Below are positions 17,067 to 25,013 of a stretch of DNA of 64,000 nt, piece after piece (position 1 is the first letter of the stretch; each line of letters starts with the position of its first letter). Below the pieces are notes generated by a model. That model saw only the letters and a program-made list of their open reading frames with translations. It did not search any database and was not told the origin of the DNA. Origin of the DNA: Paracoccaceae bacterium (GTDB lineage Bacteria; Pseudomonadota; Alphaproteobacteria; Rhodobacterales; Rhodobacteraceae); contig JAAFAB010000003.1 in assembly GCA_018222585.1 (NCBI GenBank), forward strand, positions 185,781-249,780, in the 5' to 3' direction. The position numbers and the translations under genes were made by a program.

Positions 17067-17885
17067 ATGACCCTACCCGTGATCGGCGCCGCCCTCGGCG
17101 TCTCGGAACTCGCCACCTACCGCGACTGGCTGTTCGACAAGGACCGCGATCTGGAAATCCAGAGCTTTTCGAACCCCGAGCTGCTGATCTCGGGCGACTG
17201 GCAGGACCTGGTCGACGAGGCGAAGACACAGCTGGACGGTTTCGCCGGGCGCTACGGTATCCACGGGCCGTTCTGGGGGCTGAGCTTCAGCAATCCCGAC
17301 CCCGAGATCCGCGCCATGGTGGCCCGCCGCATGGCACAGGGGCTGGACATCTGCGAGGCGCTTGGCGCGACGCACATGGTCATCCATTCGCCCTTCACCA
17401 CCTGGGATCACCACAACCTGGCGACCTATCCCGGCGCGATGGAGCGGCTGACGGCATGGGTCCACGAAAGCCTCGGCGCTGCCGTGAAGCGGGCCGAAGA
17501 TGCGGGCGTCACGCTGATGCTGGAAAACATCGAGGATATCGACCCCGCCTGGCGCAAGGCACTGGCCGAAAGCTTCGGCTCGGAGGCCATCAAGCTGTCC
17601 ATCGACACCGGCCACGCGCAGTACGCCCATGGCTCGACCGGTGCACAGCCGGTTGATTTCTATGTCCGCTCGGCGGGCGAGATGCTGGGCCATGTCCACC
17701 TGCAGGACGCCGACGGCTATGCCGACCGCCACTGGCAGATCGGCCAGGGCTCGATCCGCTGGCACGAGGTCTTCAAGGCGCTTGGCGAGCTGGAAGCCAG
17801 GCCCCGCCTGATCCTGGAGCTGCGCGACAAGGCCGGTATCCTGCCCTCGATGGAGTGGCTGGAACGCGAGGGGTTGGGCCAGTAA
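17067..17885 (+). CDS. Xylose-isomerase-like TIM-barrel protein of the phn operon
   Basis: A 272-aa protein of the AP-endonuclease-2/sugar phosphate isomerase fold. Candidate metal ligands are His in MVIHSPF, Glu in LMLENIED, Asp and His in LSIDTGHAQ, His in GHVHLQDADG and Glu in LILELRD. It lies nine bases after the phnM-like gene, where other organisms place phnN, phnO or phnP. No PhnP or PhnN homologue is present in the window. A role in processing the ribosyl phosphate product is a possibility, but an epimerase is equally likely. Confidence 0.82.
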   Translation: MTLPVIGAALGVSELATYRDWLFDKDRDLEIQSFSNPELLISGDWQDLVDEAKTQLDGFAGRYGIHGPFWGLSFSNPDPEIRAMVARRMAQGLDICEALGATHMVIHSPFTTWDHHNLATYPGAMERLTAWVHESLGAAVKRAEDAGVTLMLENIEDIDPAWRKALAESFGSEAIKLSIDTGHAQYAHGSTGAQPVDFYVRSAGEMLGHVHLQDADGYADRHWQIGQGSIRWHEVFKALGELEARPRLILELRDKAGILPSMEWLEREGLGQ

Positions 17886-17901
17886 TCGGGGCCAGTAGCC
17901 C

Positions 17902-18681
17902 TTACCGCCGCTGAGTCCATTTCACCGTCGTCTCCCACGCCAGGGGGGCGGCGGTTTCCTTTTCGACATGGCGGGCGCAGATCTCTTCCAGGTCGCGCAT
18001 CACCGGGCCAAGACCGACCCGGCGCACCAGCGACCACACGGACGAGCGGGTCAGGTAGAAATCGACCAGCCCGCGCAGCTCACGCGGCTCGGCCCAGGTG
18101 TAGGTGCGCGACCGGGCGGTCTTGAACCCTTCGACCGAGGACAGCTCGCGCACCGTCGGCTCGCGTTGCGCCGCGACCTCGCCCAGGGCGCCGGCCGCGC
18201 GGGAGGCCCGGGCGACATGGGCGGCGATCTCTTCGGTCAGCGGGCTCGGCACCATGCGGTTGCGAAGCAGGGCCAGCACGGCGCCGGGGGCCATGACCCG
18301 GCGCGCCTCGGCGTAGAAGCCCGGCGCATCGAACCAGTGGAAGGCGGAACAGGCGACGACCAGACCGGCCGAGCCATCGGGCAGGGGCAGCGCCTCGGCC
18401 GTGCCGTCGGTGGCCTGCACCCGTGCGTCATCGCGGAAGCTGCGCGCCAGCACGCGGCGCATGTCGCGCCCCGGTTCCACCGCCGTCACCAGCCAGCTTT
18501 CGGGCAGCGCGGCACGCAGGGGCCGGGTCGAGGTGCCCGGCCCCGCGCCCACATCGACCGCCAGGGCGCGGCCCGAGGTGCAGAGCGGCAGCAGGTCGCG
18601 GAATGCCTCGACCGGATAGTCCGGGCGGTAGAGGGCATAGGCTTCGGCCAGCCCTTCGAAGCGGTCCGCGTGATCGGCCAT
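17902..18681 (-). CDS. Class I SAM-dependent methyltransferase in the phn island
   Basis: A 259-aa methyltransferase with SAM motif I VDVGAGPGTSTRPL (residues about 41-54) and the post-motif blocks EALPLPDGSAGLVVACSAFHWFD and FYAEARRVMAPGAVLAL (UbiE/Methyltransf_11-like). Its start overlaps the phnM stop by one base, so it is translated with that gene. The track ORF is over-extended by 61 codons. The substrate is unknown; small-molecule methylation is typical of the fold. It ends tail-to-tail with the TIM-barrel gene. Confidence 0.83.
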   Translation of the reverse strand: MADHADRFEGLAEAYALYRPDYPVEAFRDLLPLCTSGRALAVDVGAGPGTSTRPLRAALPESWLVTAVEPGRDMRRVLARSFRDDARVQATDGTAEALPLPDGSAGLVVACSAFHWFDAPGFYAEARRVMAPGAVLALLRNRMVPSPLTEEIAAHVARASRAAGALGEVAAQREPTVRELSSVEGFKTARSRTYTWAEPRELRGLVDFYLTRSSVWSLVRRVGLGPVMRDLEEICARHVEKETAAPLAWETTVKWTQRR

Positions 18682-19925
18682 CAGATGCCCCCGAAGCGCC
18701 CCGTGCCATGGGCCACCCGCCCCGCGCTGAGGGTCATCAGCACCTGCGGCGCGGCCCCTTCGGGCCAGTCCAGCGCCACCAGGTCGGCACGTTGCCCCGG
18801 CACGATCTCGCCCCGGTCGGGCAGGTTCGAGGCGCGCGCCGGATTGGTCGAGACCAGTTTCCACAGCTCATGCAGCGCGCCACGCCCCTCGGCGTGCAGC
18901 CGCGCCACGGCGGCCAGCATGGCGGGGTAGTAGTAGTCCGAGGCCAGGATATCGCAGAGCCCCGCGCCGACCATCTCGGCCGCCCCGGGCGAGCCGATGT
19001 GACTGCCCCCGCGCAGCACGTTGGGCGCGCCGAAGATGATGTGATCGCCCGCCGCCCGCGCGGCCTCGGCCGTGCGCAGGTTCATCGGGAACTCGCTGAC
19101 ACGAGAGCCGATGCCGCGGTAATAATCCCGCGTCTCGACCTGGGTATCGTCATGGGACAGCATCGGGGCCCCGGCGGCGCGAGCGGCCCTTGCGACGCGG
19201 TCGATGGCAGCGGGCACCTCGTCGCGCCTGCCCCAGGTGTCCCGCATCAGGGCGATGAACTCGGTGACAGGGATGTCGGCACGGGCGGCGCGTTTCTCCA
19301 TCTTGCGGGCGAAGGCGGCAGAGTCGATGTCGGTGATCGGATACTCCGGCACCATGTCGAAGGGGCGTTCCTGCAAAGGCACGTCCGGCGACAGAAGGGC
19401 CATGGTGGTATGATCGTTGAAGGCGACCGAGGGCGTCAGTGGCCCGGTCAGCATCTGCTCGATCAGGGGGATGGCGTCGAAACAGAAGGTCTCCCACCGC
19501 AGTTGCACCCGGTTTTCCACGGCGAAACGGGGGGCCAGCGCACTCAGCGCCTCGGTGATCTGGCGGCCATGGGCAACCGAGCGCAGGCCGGGTTCCCAGC
19601 TCAGCGTCAGGGCATGGAAGGCGGTGGCGATCCCATTGCCGGCCAGCTGGCGGTCGGTTTCCAGCAGGGCGGTCTCGACCGGGAAGAAGACGCCGGGGCG
19701 CGGCATCAGCTGGCGCTCGAAGGCATCGCCGTGGATATCGACCAGCGCGGGCGCCAGCAGGCAGCCCGTCGCGTCGATCACCCGCGCGCCGTCGCGCGCC
19801 ACGTCCAGGCCGGTGATTTGCCCGTTCTCGATCCGTACCGAGACGTTCTCGACGCCACCGGAGAGAATCACCTGCGCGCCTTCGATCTGTACTGCCTGCA
19901 TCTGTCGCCCCGTCTGGCCTCTCAT
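18681..19925 (-). CDS. phnM: PhnM, ribose 1-methylphosphonate 5-triphosphate diphosphatase (second copy)
   Basis: A 414-aa amidohydrolase close to classical PhnM: DIHGDAFER, the central NDHTTMAL block, the metal block LSHDDTQVETRDY, GAPNVLRGGSHIGS and DILASDYYYPAML, and the ending PDRGEIVPGQRADLV. It would remove diphosphate from the triphosphoribosyl phosphonate before C-P cleavage. An internal ATG at 19901 is an alternative start that would fit the usual PhnM N-terminus. It is transcribed divergently from phnC, with the ATCCGAATGAAT motif 14 bases upstream of the longer start. Confidence 0.92.
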   Translation of the reverse strand: MRGQTGRQMQAVQIEGAQVILSGGVENVSVRIENGQITGLDVARDGARVIDATGCLLAPALVDIHGDAFERQLMPRPGVFFPVETALLETDRQLAGNGIATAFHALTLSWEPGLRSVAHGRQITEALSALAPRFAVENRVQLRWETFCFDAIPLIEQMLTGPLTPSVAFNDHTTMALLSPDVPLQERPFDMVPEYPITDIDSAAFARKMEKRAARADIPVTEFIALMRDTWGRRDEVPAAIDRVARAARAAGAPMLSHDDTQVETRDYYRGIGSRVSEFPMNLRTAEAARAAGDHIIFGAPNVLRGGSHIGSPGAAEMVGAGLCDILASDYYYPAMLAAVARLHAEGRGALHELWKLVSTNPARASNLPDRGEIVPGQRADLVALDWPEGAAPQVLMTLSAGRVAHGTGRFGGI

Positions 19926-19938
19926 GGCCCATCCATTG

Positions 19939-19950
19939 ATCCGAATGAAT
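19939..19950 (-). promoter_or_regulatory. Candidate PhnF operator upstream of the divergent phnM
   Basis: ATCCGAATGAAT on the plus strand (ATTCATTCGGAT reading toward phnM), identical to the word upstream of phnF. Confidence 0.58.
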
Positions 19951-20017
19951 ACCTAGGCCCCCTGCGTAACGGTTGCACGGCGGAAATGTGAACGCTGCTT
20001 GACGGTGCCGGCTGGGG

Positions 20018-20027
20018 TCATTCGGAC
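20018..20027 (+). promoter_or_regulatory. Additional copy of the phn promoter motif
   Basis: TCATTCGGAC, about 125 bases upstream of and in the same orientation as the copy at 20141. The pair could allow looping or joint control of the divergent phnM and phnC promoters. Confidence 0.45.
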
Positions 20028-20117
20028 AAATTCGCGGGGTCCCGCCCCGCGTGGCGACAGGGCATCGCGGCGCAACTCCTTGAATTGGCGCACTATACGC
20101 TGCCGGATTTCACAGAA

Positions 20118-20145
20118 CTGACAAGACTCGCTTGCGCAATATTCA
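20118..20145 (+). promoter_or_regulatory. Possible sigma70 promoter for phnCDE
   Basis: CTGACA, a 16-base spacer, and TATTCA as the -10. The -10 overlaps the ATTCATTCGGAC motif, as expected for repressor control. Prediction by eye only. Confidence 0.35.
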
Positions 20146-20152
20146 TTCGGAC
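20141..20152 (+). promoter_or_regulatory. Candidate PhnF operator upstream of phnC
   Basis: ATTCATTCGGAC, 39 bases upstream of the phnC ATG; it matches the motif at phnF and phnM in reverse complement. Confidence 0.58.
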
Positions 20153-20191
20153 GATGCGGGGACGTCACGGAACTGGGCGACGGTCCGGCTC

Positions 20192-21010
20192 ATGGAAAAC
20201 GCATCCCTGACCCTCACCTCCGTCACCCGCCGCTTCGGGGAAACCCGCGCGGTGGACAATGTGACCCTGACAGTCGAGCCCGGCCAGTTCGTCGGTGTCA
20301 TCGGCCGCTCGGGCGCCGGCAAGTCGACGCTGCTGCGCCTGATCAACCGCCTGATCGATCCCAGCGAGGGGCAGATCACTTTCGGAGACCGCCAGATCAC
20401 CGCCATGAAGGGCCGCGAGCTGCGCGCCTGGCGGCGGGATTGCGCGATGATCTTCCAGCAGTTCAACCTGGTCGAGCGCCTGGACGTGCTGACCAACGTG
20501 CTGGTCGGCCAGCTGGCCGGGCACGGGTTCCTCAACTCGATGACGATGCGCTTCTCGGATGCCGAGCGCGCCCGCGCCATCCAGGCCCTTGATCGGCTGG
20601 ACATGGCGCCCAAGGCGCTGCAACGCGCCGGCACCCTTTCGGGCGGCCAGCAGCAGCGCGTCGCCATCGCCCGGGCGCTGGTGCAGGACCCGCGCATCAT
20701 GCTGGCCGATGAACCCATCGCCTCGCTCGACCCGGGCAATGCCACCCGGGTGATGGAGGCGCTGCGCACCATCAACCGCGAAGACGGGCTGACCGTTCTG
20801 GTCAACCTGCACACCCTCGACACCGCCCGCGCCTATTGCGACCGCATCATCGCCATGCGCGAAGGCCGGGTCTTCTTCGACGGCACCGCCGCCCAGCTGA
20901 CCGACGATGTCGTCCGCGACATCTACGGCTCCGAAGGGCTGGCCGAGTTCAACGAGGCCGTCACCTCCACGTCCATTTCCAACCGTCGGGCCGCCAAGAT
21001 TCCGGCCTGA
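20192..21010 (+). CDS. phnC: Phosphonate ABC transporter ATP-binding protein
   Basis: A 272-aa import ATPase with Walker [11 protein letters not shown]-loop [23 protein letters not shown], signature LSGGQQQR, and Walker [17 protein letters not shown]. The FNLV[10 protein letters not shown] pattern is characteristic of PhnC. The start was moved from 20132 to the ATG at 20192, which gives the standard PhnC N-terminus. It is the first gene of a rightward operon that includes phnD, two phnE genes and three accessory genes. Confidence 0.95.
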   Translation: MENASLTLTSVTRRFGETRAVDNVTLTVEPGQFVGVIGRSGAGKSTLLRLINRLIDPSEGQITFGDRQITAMKGRELRAWRRDCAMIFQQFNLVERLDVLTNVLVGQLAGHGFLNSMTMRFSDAERARAIQALDRLDMAPKALQRAGTLSGGQQQRVAIARALVQDPRIMLADEPIASLDPGNATRVMEALRTINREDGLTVLVNLHTLDTARAYCDRIIAMREGRVFFDGTAAQLTDDVVRDIYGSEGLAEFNEAVTSTSISNRRAAKIPA

Positions 21011-21044
21011 CCCCGCACAGAGCGCACCTAAAGGGAGACTCCCC

Positions 21045-21962
21045 ATGAAACTGCTCAGCACCGCCGCCCTCGTGGCACTGATCGCCGCCCCCGCCATGGC
21101 CGAGGGCTGGAAGGACGACTACCAGGTCGTCAAGTTCGGCATCCTCTCGGGTGAGAACGAGAAGGACCGCCTGATGCGCAACGAACCGCTGCGCGCCTAC
21201 CTGGAAAAGACGCTTGGCGTCGAGGTCGAGATGTTCACCGCCGGCAACTATGACGGCGTGATCCAGGCCATGGCCGCCGACCAGATCGAGGTCGCCTCCT
21301 TCGGCTCCTCCTCCTATGCCGCGGCCTACACCCTGACCGAGGGCGGCGTCCGCCCGACCCTGACCAGCATCAAGAAGGACGGCAACACCGGCTACCGCTC
21401 CATCGTGGTGACCCGTTGCGACAGCGGCATCACCTCGCTGGAAGACGCCAAGGGCAAGGTTCATGCCTTCGCCGATCCCGACAGCACCTCGGGCTACGCC
21501 GTACCCTACTTCAACATGAAGGAACGCCTCGGCATCGACCCGGCCACCTACTTCTCGGCCACCCCCTTCGGCGGCAGCCACGAGGCCGATGTGCAGGGCG
21601 TCGTCAACGGCACCTTCGACACCGCCTCGACCTACCAGAACAACGACGCCGACGGCATCTATCAGCGCATGGAAACCAAGGGCATGATCGAGCCCGGCGT
21701 GGTCTGCAAGATCTGGGAATCCCCCGAGATCACCTCGGGCCCGGTCACCTTCCGTACCAACCTGCCCGACGAGATGATCGAAGCGATCACCGAAGCCTAC
21801 CTGTCGTTCCCGCAGGACGATCCGGAAGGCTACGCGCTCTATTCCTCCTTCGATCCGGAAGACCCGAACCCCTCGGTTGGCTGGACCCGCGTCGATCATG
21901 ACCGCTACCAGTGGATCGTCGACATGCGCGACTGGCTGAAGCGCGAGCGTCGCGGCTCCTGA
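21045..21962 (+). CDS. phnD: Phosphonate ABC transporter substrate-binding protein
   Basis: A 305-aa periplasmic receptor with a signal peptide (MKLLSTAALVALIAAPAMA). Typical PhnD blocks are FGILSGENEKDRLMRNEPL, AADQIEVASFGSSSYAAAY and the phosphonate-binding STSGYAVPYF. The Asp/Ser/Thr-rich site is conventional, so the island imports a genuine phosphonate-like ligand. An AAGGGAGA box precedes the ATG at 21045; the upstream extension in the track is spurious. Confidence 0.94.
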   Translation: MKLLSTAALVALIAAPAMAEGWKDDYQVVKFGILSGENEKDRLMRNEPLRAYLEKTLGVEVEMFTAGNYDGVIQAMAADQIEVASFGSSSYAAAYTLTEGGVRPTLTSIKKDGNTGYRSIVVTRCDSGITSLEDAKGKVHAFADPDSTSGYAVPYFNMKERLGIDPATYFSATPFGGSHEADVQGVVNGTFDTASTYQNNDADGIYQRMETKGMIEPGVVCKIWESPEITSGPVTFRTNLPDEMIEAITEAYLSFPQDDPEGYALYSSFDPEDPNPSVGWTRVDHDRYQWIVDMRDWLKRERRGS

Positions 21963-21974
21963 TCGCCTGATACC

Positions 21975-22010
21975 GGGGCGGGCCCGTCATGGACCCGCCC
22001 CTTCCCTTTT
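21975..22010 (+). terminator. Intercistronic hairpin (attenuator) between phnD and phnE
   Basis: An 11-bp stem (ggggcgggccc / ggacccgcccc, one mismatch) with a 5-nt loop, then ttcccttttg. Such hairpins after binding-protein genes commonly raise receptor expression relative to permease expression. Confidence 0.65.
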
Positions 22011-22023
22011 GCCGGATACCCCA

Positions 22024-22971
22024 ATGACCGCCACAGCCGAGTTCACCACCGCGCCGCCCCTGTCCGGCCCCTCCGCCATTGCCGCCTTCGAACGCGGCTT
22101 CGCGTTGCAGCGCCGCCGCGCACGGGTGAACTGGGCCATCGGCGCCGTGCTCTTCTTCGCCGTCTTCCTGCTGACCGCCTGGATGGGCGACTTCTTCAAG
22201 GTCACGCAGGTGACGCTGCGCGATGGATCGCGGGAATGGCGCTGGATCATCGGCGCCGGCCTGCCGCGCCTTGGGGAGTTCATCACCAAGACCTTCCCCG
22301 TGCTGCGATGGGACAGCCTGGGCGCCGACCTGGCCGAATGGTTCTGGCGCTGGCAGACCTGGCTGCGCCTGCTGGTCGAGACCATCCTGATCGCCTTCAT
22401 GGCCACGGTCTTCGGCGTCATCGGCGGCTTCCTGATCTCGTTCCCCGCCTCGCGCAACCTGTCGCCCAACCGCACCGTCCTGTGGATCGCCCGCCGCTTC
22501 CTGGAAATCGCCCGCACGGTGCCGGAACTGGTCTGGGCGCTGATCTTCGTCTTCTGCTTCTCGGTCGGTCCGATGGCCGGGGTGCTGGCGGTCGGGCTTC
22601 ATGCCTGCGGTTCGCTCGGCAAGCTCTACTCGGAAGTGAACGAGAACATCGACATGCGCCCGCTGGAGGGCGTGAGGGCCGCGGGCGGCACCTGGTTCGA
22701 CCAGATCCGCTACGCCGTGGTGCCGCAGGTGCTGCCGAACATCATCAGCTACACGCTGCTGCGCTTCGAGATCAACGTCCGCTCGTCCTCGATCATCGGC
22801 TACGTCGGCGCGGGCGGCCTGGGGCAAGAGATCCGTACTGCCATGTCCTTCCAGGAATACACCGACCTCTCGGCGCTGTTCCTGATCATCCTCGTCACCG
22901 TGGTCGTCATCGACTTCGGCTCGGAAAAACTCCGCCATCGCATCATCGGCCTGGGAGAGCGTGACGCATGA
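22024..22971 (+). CDS. phnE: Phosphonate ABC transporter permease, first copy
   Basis: A 315-aa inner-membrane permease with about six transmembrane segments; the first is around residues 40-58. The EAA-type loop region is seen as IDMRPLEGVRAAGGTWFDQIRYAVVPQ, followed by SSIIGYVGAGGLGQEIR. It pairs with the next gene. The ATG at 22024 is used rather than the TTG at 22009. Confidence 0.93.
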   Translation: MTATAEFTTAPPLSGPSAIAAFERGFALQRRRARVNWAIGAVLFFAVFLLTAWMGDFFKVTQVTLRDGSREWRWIIGAGLPRLGEFITKTFPVLRWDSLGADLAEWFWRWQTWLRLLVETILIAFMATVFGVIGGFLISFPASRNLSPNRTVLWIARRFLEIARTVPELVWALIFVFCFSVGPMAGVLAVGLHACGSLGKLYSEVNENIDMRPLEGVRAAGGTWFDQIRYAVVPQVLPNIISYTLLRFEINVRSSSIIGYVGAGGLGQEIRTAMSFQEYTDLSALFLIILVTVVVIDFGSEKLRHRIIGLGERDA

Positions 22972-23834
22972 CCCCCGACATGACACCCGAACAGATCGCC
23001 GCCGCCAAGGCTGCCTATCCCACCGCCTTCCGCGCGCCGCTGAGCATCCGCCTGCGCCGCACCGCGCTCTGGGCCGGGTTCGCCCTGCTCTTTTGCTACT
23101 GCCTCTGGGCCTTCGACTTTTCGCCCGCCCGCATCTGGACCGGTCTCCAGCGTCTCGGCGATGTGCTGGGCTTCATGCTGCCGCCCTATATCTGGAAAAG
23201 CTGGGCCGAGTTCCTGCCGATCCTCGAGGGCCTCGGCGAAACGCTGTCGATGGCCTTCATGGGCACACTTATCGGCGCGGTCTTCGCCTTCCCGCTTTCG
23301 TTCCTGGGCGCCAAGAACATCACCCGCTTCTGGCCCCTGCGCATGGGCGTGCGGCGCGGCTACGACGTGATCCGCGCCTTCGAGACGCTGGTGCTCGCAC
23401 TGATCTTCATCCGCGCCTTCGGTCTGGGACCGCTGGCCGGGATCCTCGCCATCGCGGTCAGCGAAATCGGCACCTTCGCCAAGCTCTTCTCGGAAGCGAT
23501 CGAGAACACCTCGGAAAAGCCTGTCGAGGGCATCAGGGCCTCGGGCGGGGCGCGTCTGCAGCAGATCCGTTTCGCCGTGATGCCGCAGGTGATGCCGGTG
23601 ATCTGGTCGATCCTGCTCTACAATTTCGAATCCAACGTCCGCTCGGGCACCATCCTGGGCATCGTCGGCGCGGGCGGCATCGGCTTCCTGCTGTCGGACC
23701 GCATCGCCGCCTACAAGTGGGACGAGGCCTGGTCGATCATCTTCCTGATCATCGCCATGGTCTATGTCATCGACTACCTCTCCGGCCTGATCCGCGCCCG
23801 GATCATCGGCCTCAACGAAGGGGCGGCCCACTAG
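22968..23834 (+). CDS. phnE: Phosphonate ABC transporter permease, second copy
   Basis: A 288-aa permease that starts in an ATGA overlap with the first phnE. The EAA-type block reads EKPVEGIRASGGARLQQIRFAVMPQ, followed by GTILGIVGAGGIGFLLSDR. Two phnE genes are common in rhizobia and Rhodobacterales and would form a heterodimeric channel with PhnC2. Confidence 0.93.
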   Translation: MTPDMTPEQIAAAKAAYPTAFRAPLSIRLRRTALWAGFALLFCYCLWAFDFSPARIWTGLQRLGDVLGFMLPPYIWKSWAEFLPILEGLGETLSMAFMGTLIGAVFAFPLSFLGAKNITRFWPLRMGVRRGYDVIRAFETLVLALIFIRAFGLGPLAGILAIAVSEIGTFAKLFSEAIENTSEKPVEGIRASGGARLQQIRFAVMPQVMPVIWSILLYNFESNVRSGTILGIVGAGGIGFLLSDRIAAYKWDEAWSIIFLIIAMVYVIDYLSGLIRARIIGLNEGAAH

Positions 23835-23856
23835 GGCGCCCGAGGAAACGACCAAC

Positions 23857-24471
23857 ATGTCCGCCAAGAAACTGACCGAAGCCCCGAACATCCACGACAC
23901 CGCCACGGTGCTGAACTGCGAGCTGGGCCGCTGGACCGAGATCCACGCCAATGTGACGATGAAGGATGTCACCTTCGGGGATTATTCCTACATCGTGAAG
24001 GACAGCTCCGCCGTCTGGTCGACCATCGGCAAGTTCTGCTCGATCGCGCAGGGGGCGCGGATCAACCCCGGCAACCACGCCACCTGGCGCGCCGCGCAGC
24101 ACCATTTCACCTACCGGGCCGAGATGTTCGGGCTGGGCGAGGACGATCACGACTTCTTCCAGTGGCGCAAGGATCACTGGGTGACCATCGGTCATGACGT
24201 CTGGATCGGCCACGGGGTCACGGTGCTGGCAGGCGTCACCATCGGCACCGGCGCGGTGATCGGCGCGGGCGCGGTGGTGTCGAAGGACGTCGCCCCCTAC
24301 GAGATCGTCGGCGGCGTGCCGGCCAAACATCTCAAGTGGCGGTTTACACCGGCGCAGGCAGAGGCGATCATGGGCATCGCCTGGTGGGACTGGAGCCACG
24401 ATCAGCTTCGCGACCGCCTGCCCGATATCCGGGCGCTCTCCATCGACGACTTCATCGAGAAATATTCGTGA
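23857..24471 (+). CDS. Hexapeptide-repeat acyltransferase of phosphonate clusters
   Basis: A 204-aa left-handed beta-helix acyltransferase of the type found in phn operons. Hexapeptide turns are visible in IGHDVWIGHGVTVLAGVTIG and TGAVIGAGAVVSKDVAPYEIVGGVPAK. The conserved GRINPGNHATWRAAQ-like segment (ARINPGNHATWRAAQ) is typical of chloramphenicol/virginiamycin-type acetyltransferases. By analogy with PhnO it may acylate aminoalkyl phosphonates or a pathway intermediate. Its stop overlaps the GTG of the next gene. Confidence 0.88.
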   Translation: MSAKKLTEAPNIHDTATVLNCELGRWTEIHANVTMKDVTFGDYSYIVKDSSAVWSTIGKFCSIAQGARINPGNHATWRAAQHHFTYRAEMFGLGEDDHDFFQWRKDHWVTIGHDVWIGHGVTVLAGVTIGTGAVIGAGAVVSKDVAPYEIVGGVPAKHLKWRFTPAQAEAIMGIAWWDWSHDQLRDRLPDIRALSIDDFIEKYS

Positions 24472-25013
24472 CACCTCCCGGCCAGCCGAAGAAACGCAAG
24501 CTCATCGACGGCGGTCTCATCACACTCTGCATCATTCTCTGCCTCAGCGGCGGCGCGGTCTGGATCAAGTTCGGGCCGCAGGTCTTCTGGAGCAGCCTGC
24601 TGACCGATCTCGGCTTCGCGGCCATGCTGCTGCCGAAGGTGATCGGCGGCGTGCTGCTGGCGGTGGCGCTTGGCTACGTGCTGCCACGTGAGAGGATCAT
24701 GGCCCTGGCCGGCCCCGAAAGCGGGGTCCGTGGCCTTGCGGTGGCGATGCTGGCGGGCGCGATCTTTCCGGGCGGGCCGGCGGTGACGTTTTCGCTGACC
24801 GCGGGTCTCATGGCCTCGGGCGCGGACCTGGCGGCAGGGGTGGCGATGGTCTCGGGCTGGGTGCTGCTGTCGGCCAACCGCACCCTGATCTGGGAACTGT
24901 CCTTCCTGCCGTCGCATTTCGTGCTGGTGCGGGTCCTGCTGACCCTGCCGGTGCCGATCCTGCTGGGGCTGGCGATCCGGCACATGGCGAAACGACGGGT
25001 GGCAGCGGAATGA
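24468..25013 (+). CDS. Half-size membrane permease, first partner
   Basis: A 181-aa membrane protein with a short basic N-terminus (PKKRKL) and about five hydrophobic segments. Its core is AIFPGGPAVTFSLTAGLMASGADLAAG and it ends with LPVPILLGLAIR. It resembles one half of predicted permeases of the ArsP/DUF318 type. The GTG at 24468 overlaps the acyltransferase stop, and its own stop overlaps the next gene (ATGA), so all three are coupled. It probably works as a heterodimer with the next protein; the cargo is unknown. Confidence 0.75.
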   Translation: MTPPGQPKKRKLIDGGLITLCIILCLSGGAVWIKFGPQVFWSSLLTDLGFAAMLLPKVIGGVLLAVALGYVLPRERIMALAGPESGVRGLAVAMLAGAIFPGGPAVTFSLTAGLMASGADLAAGVAMVSGWVLLSANRTLIWELSFLPSHFVLVRVLLTLPVPILLGLAIRHMAKRRVAAE

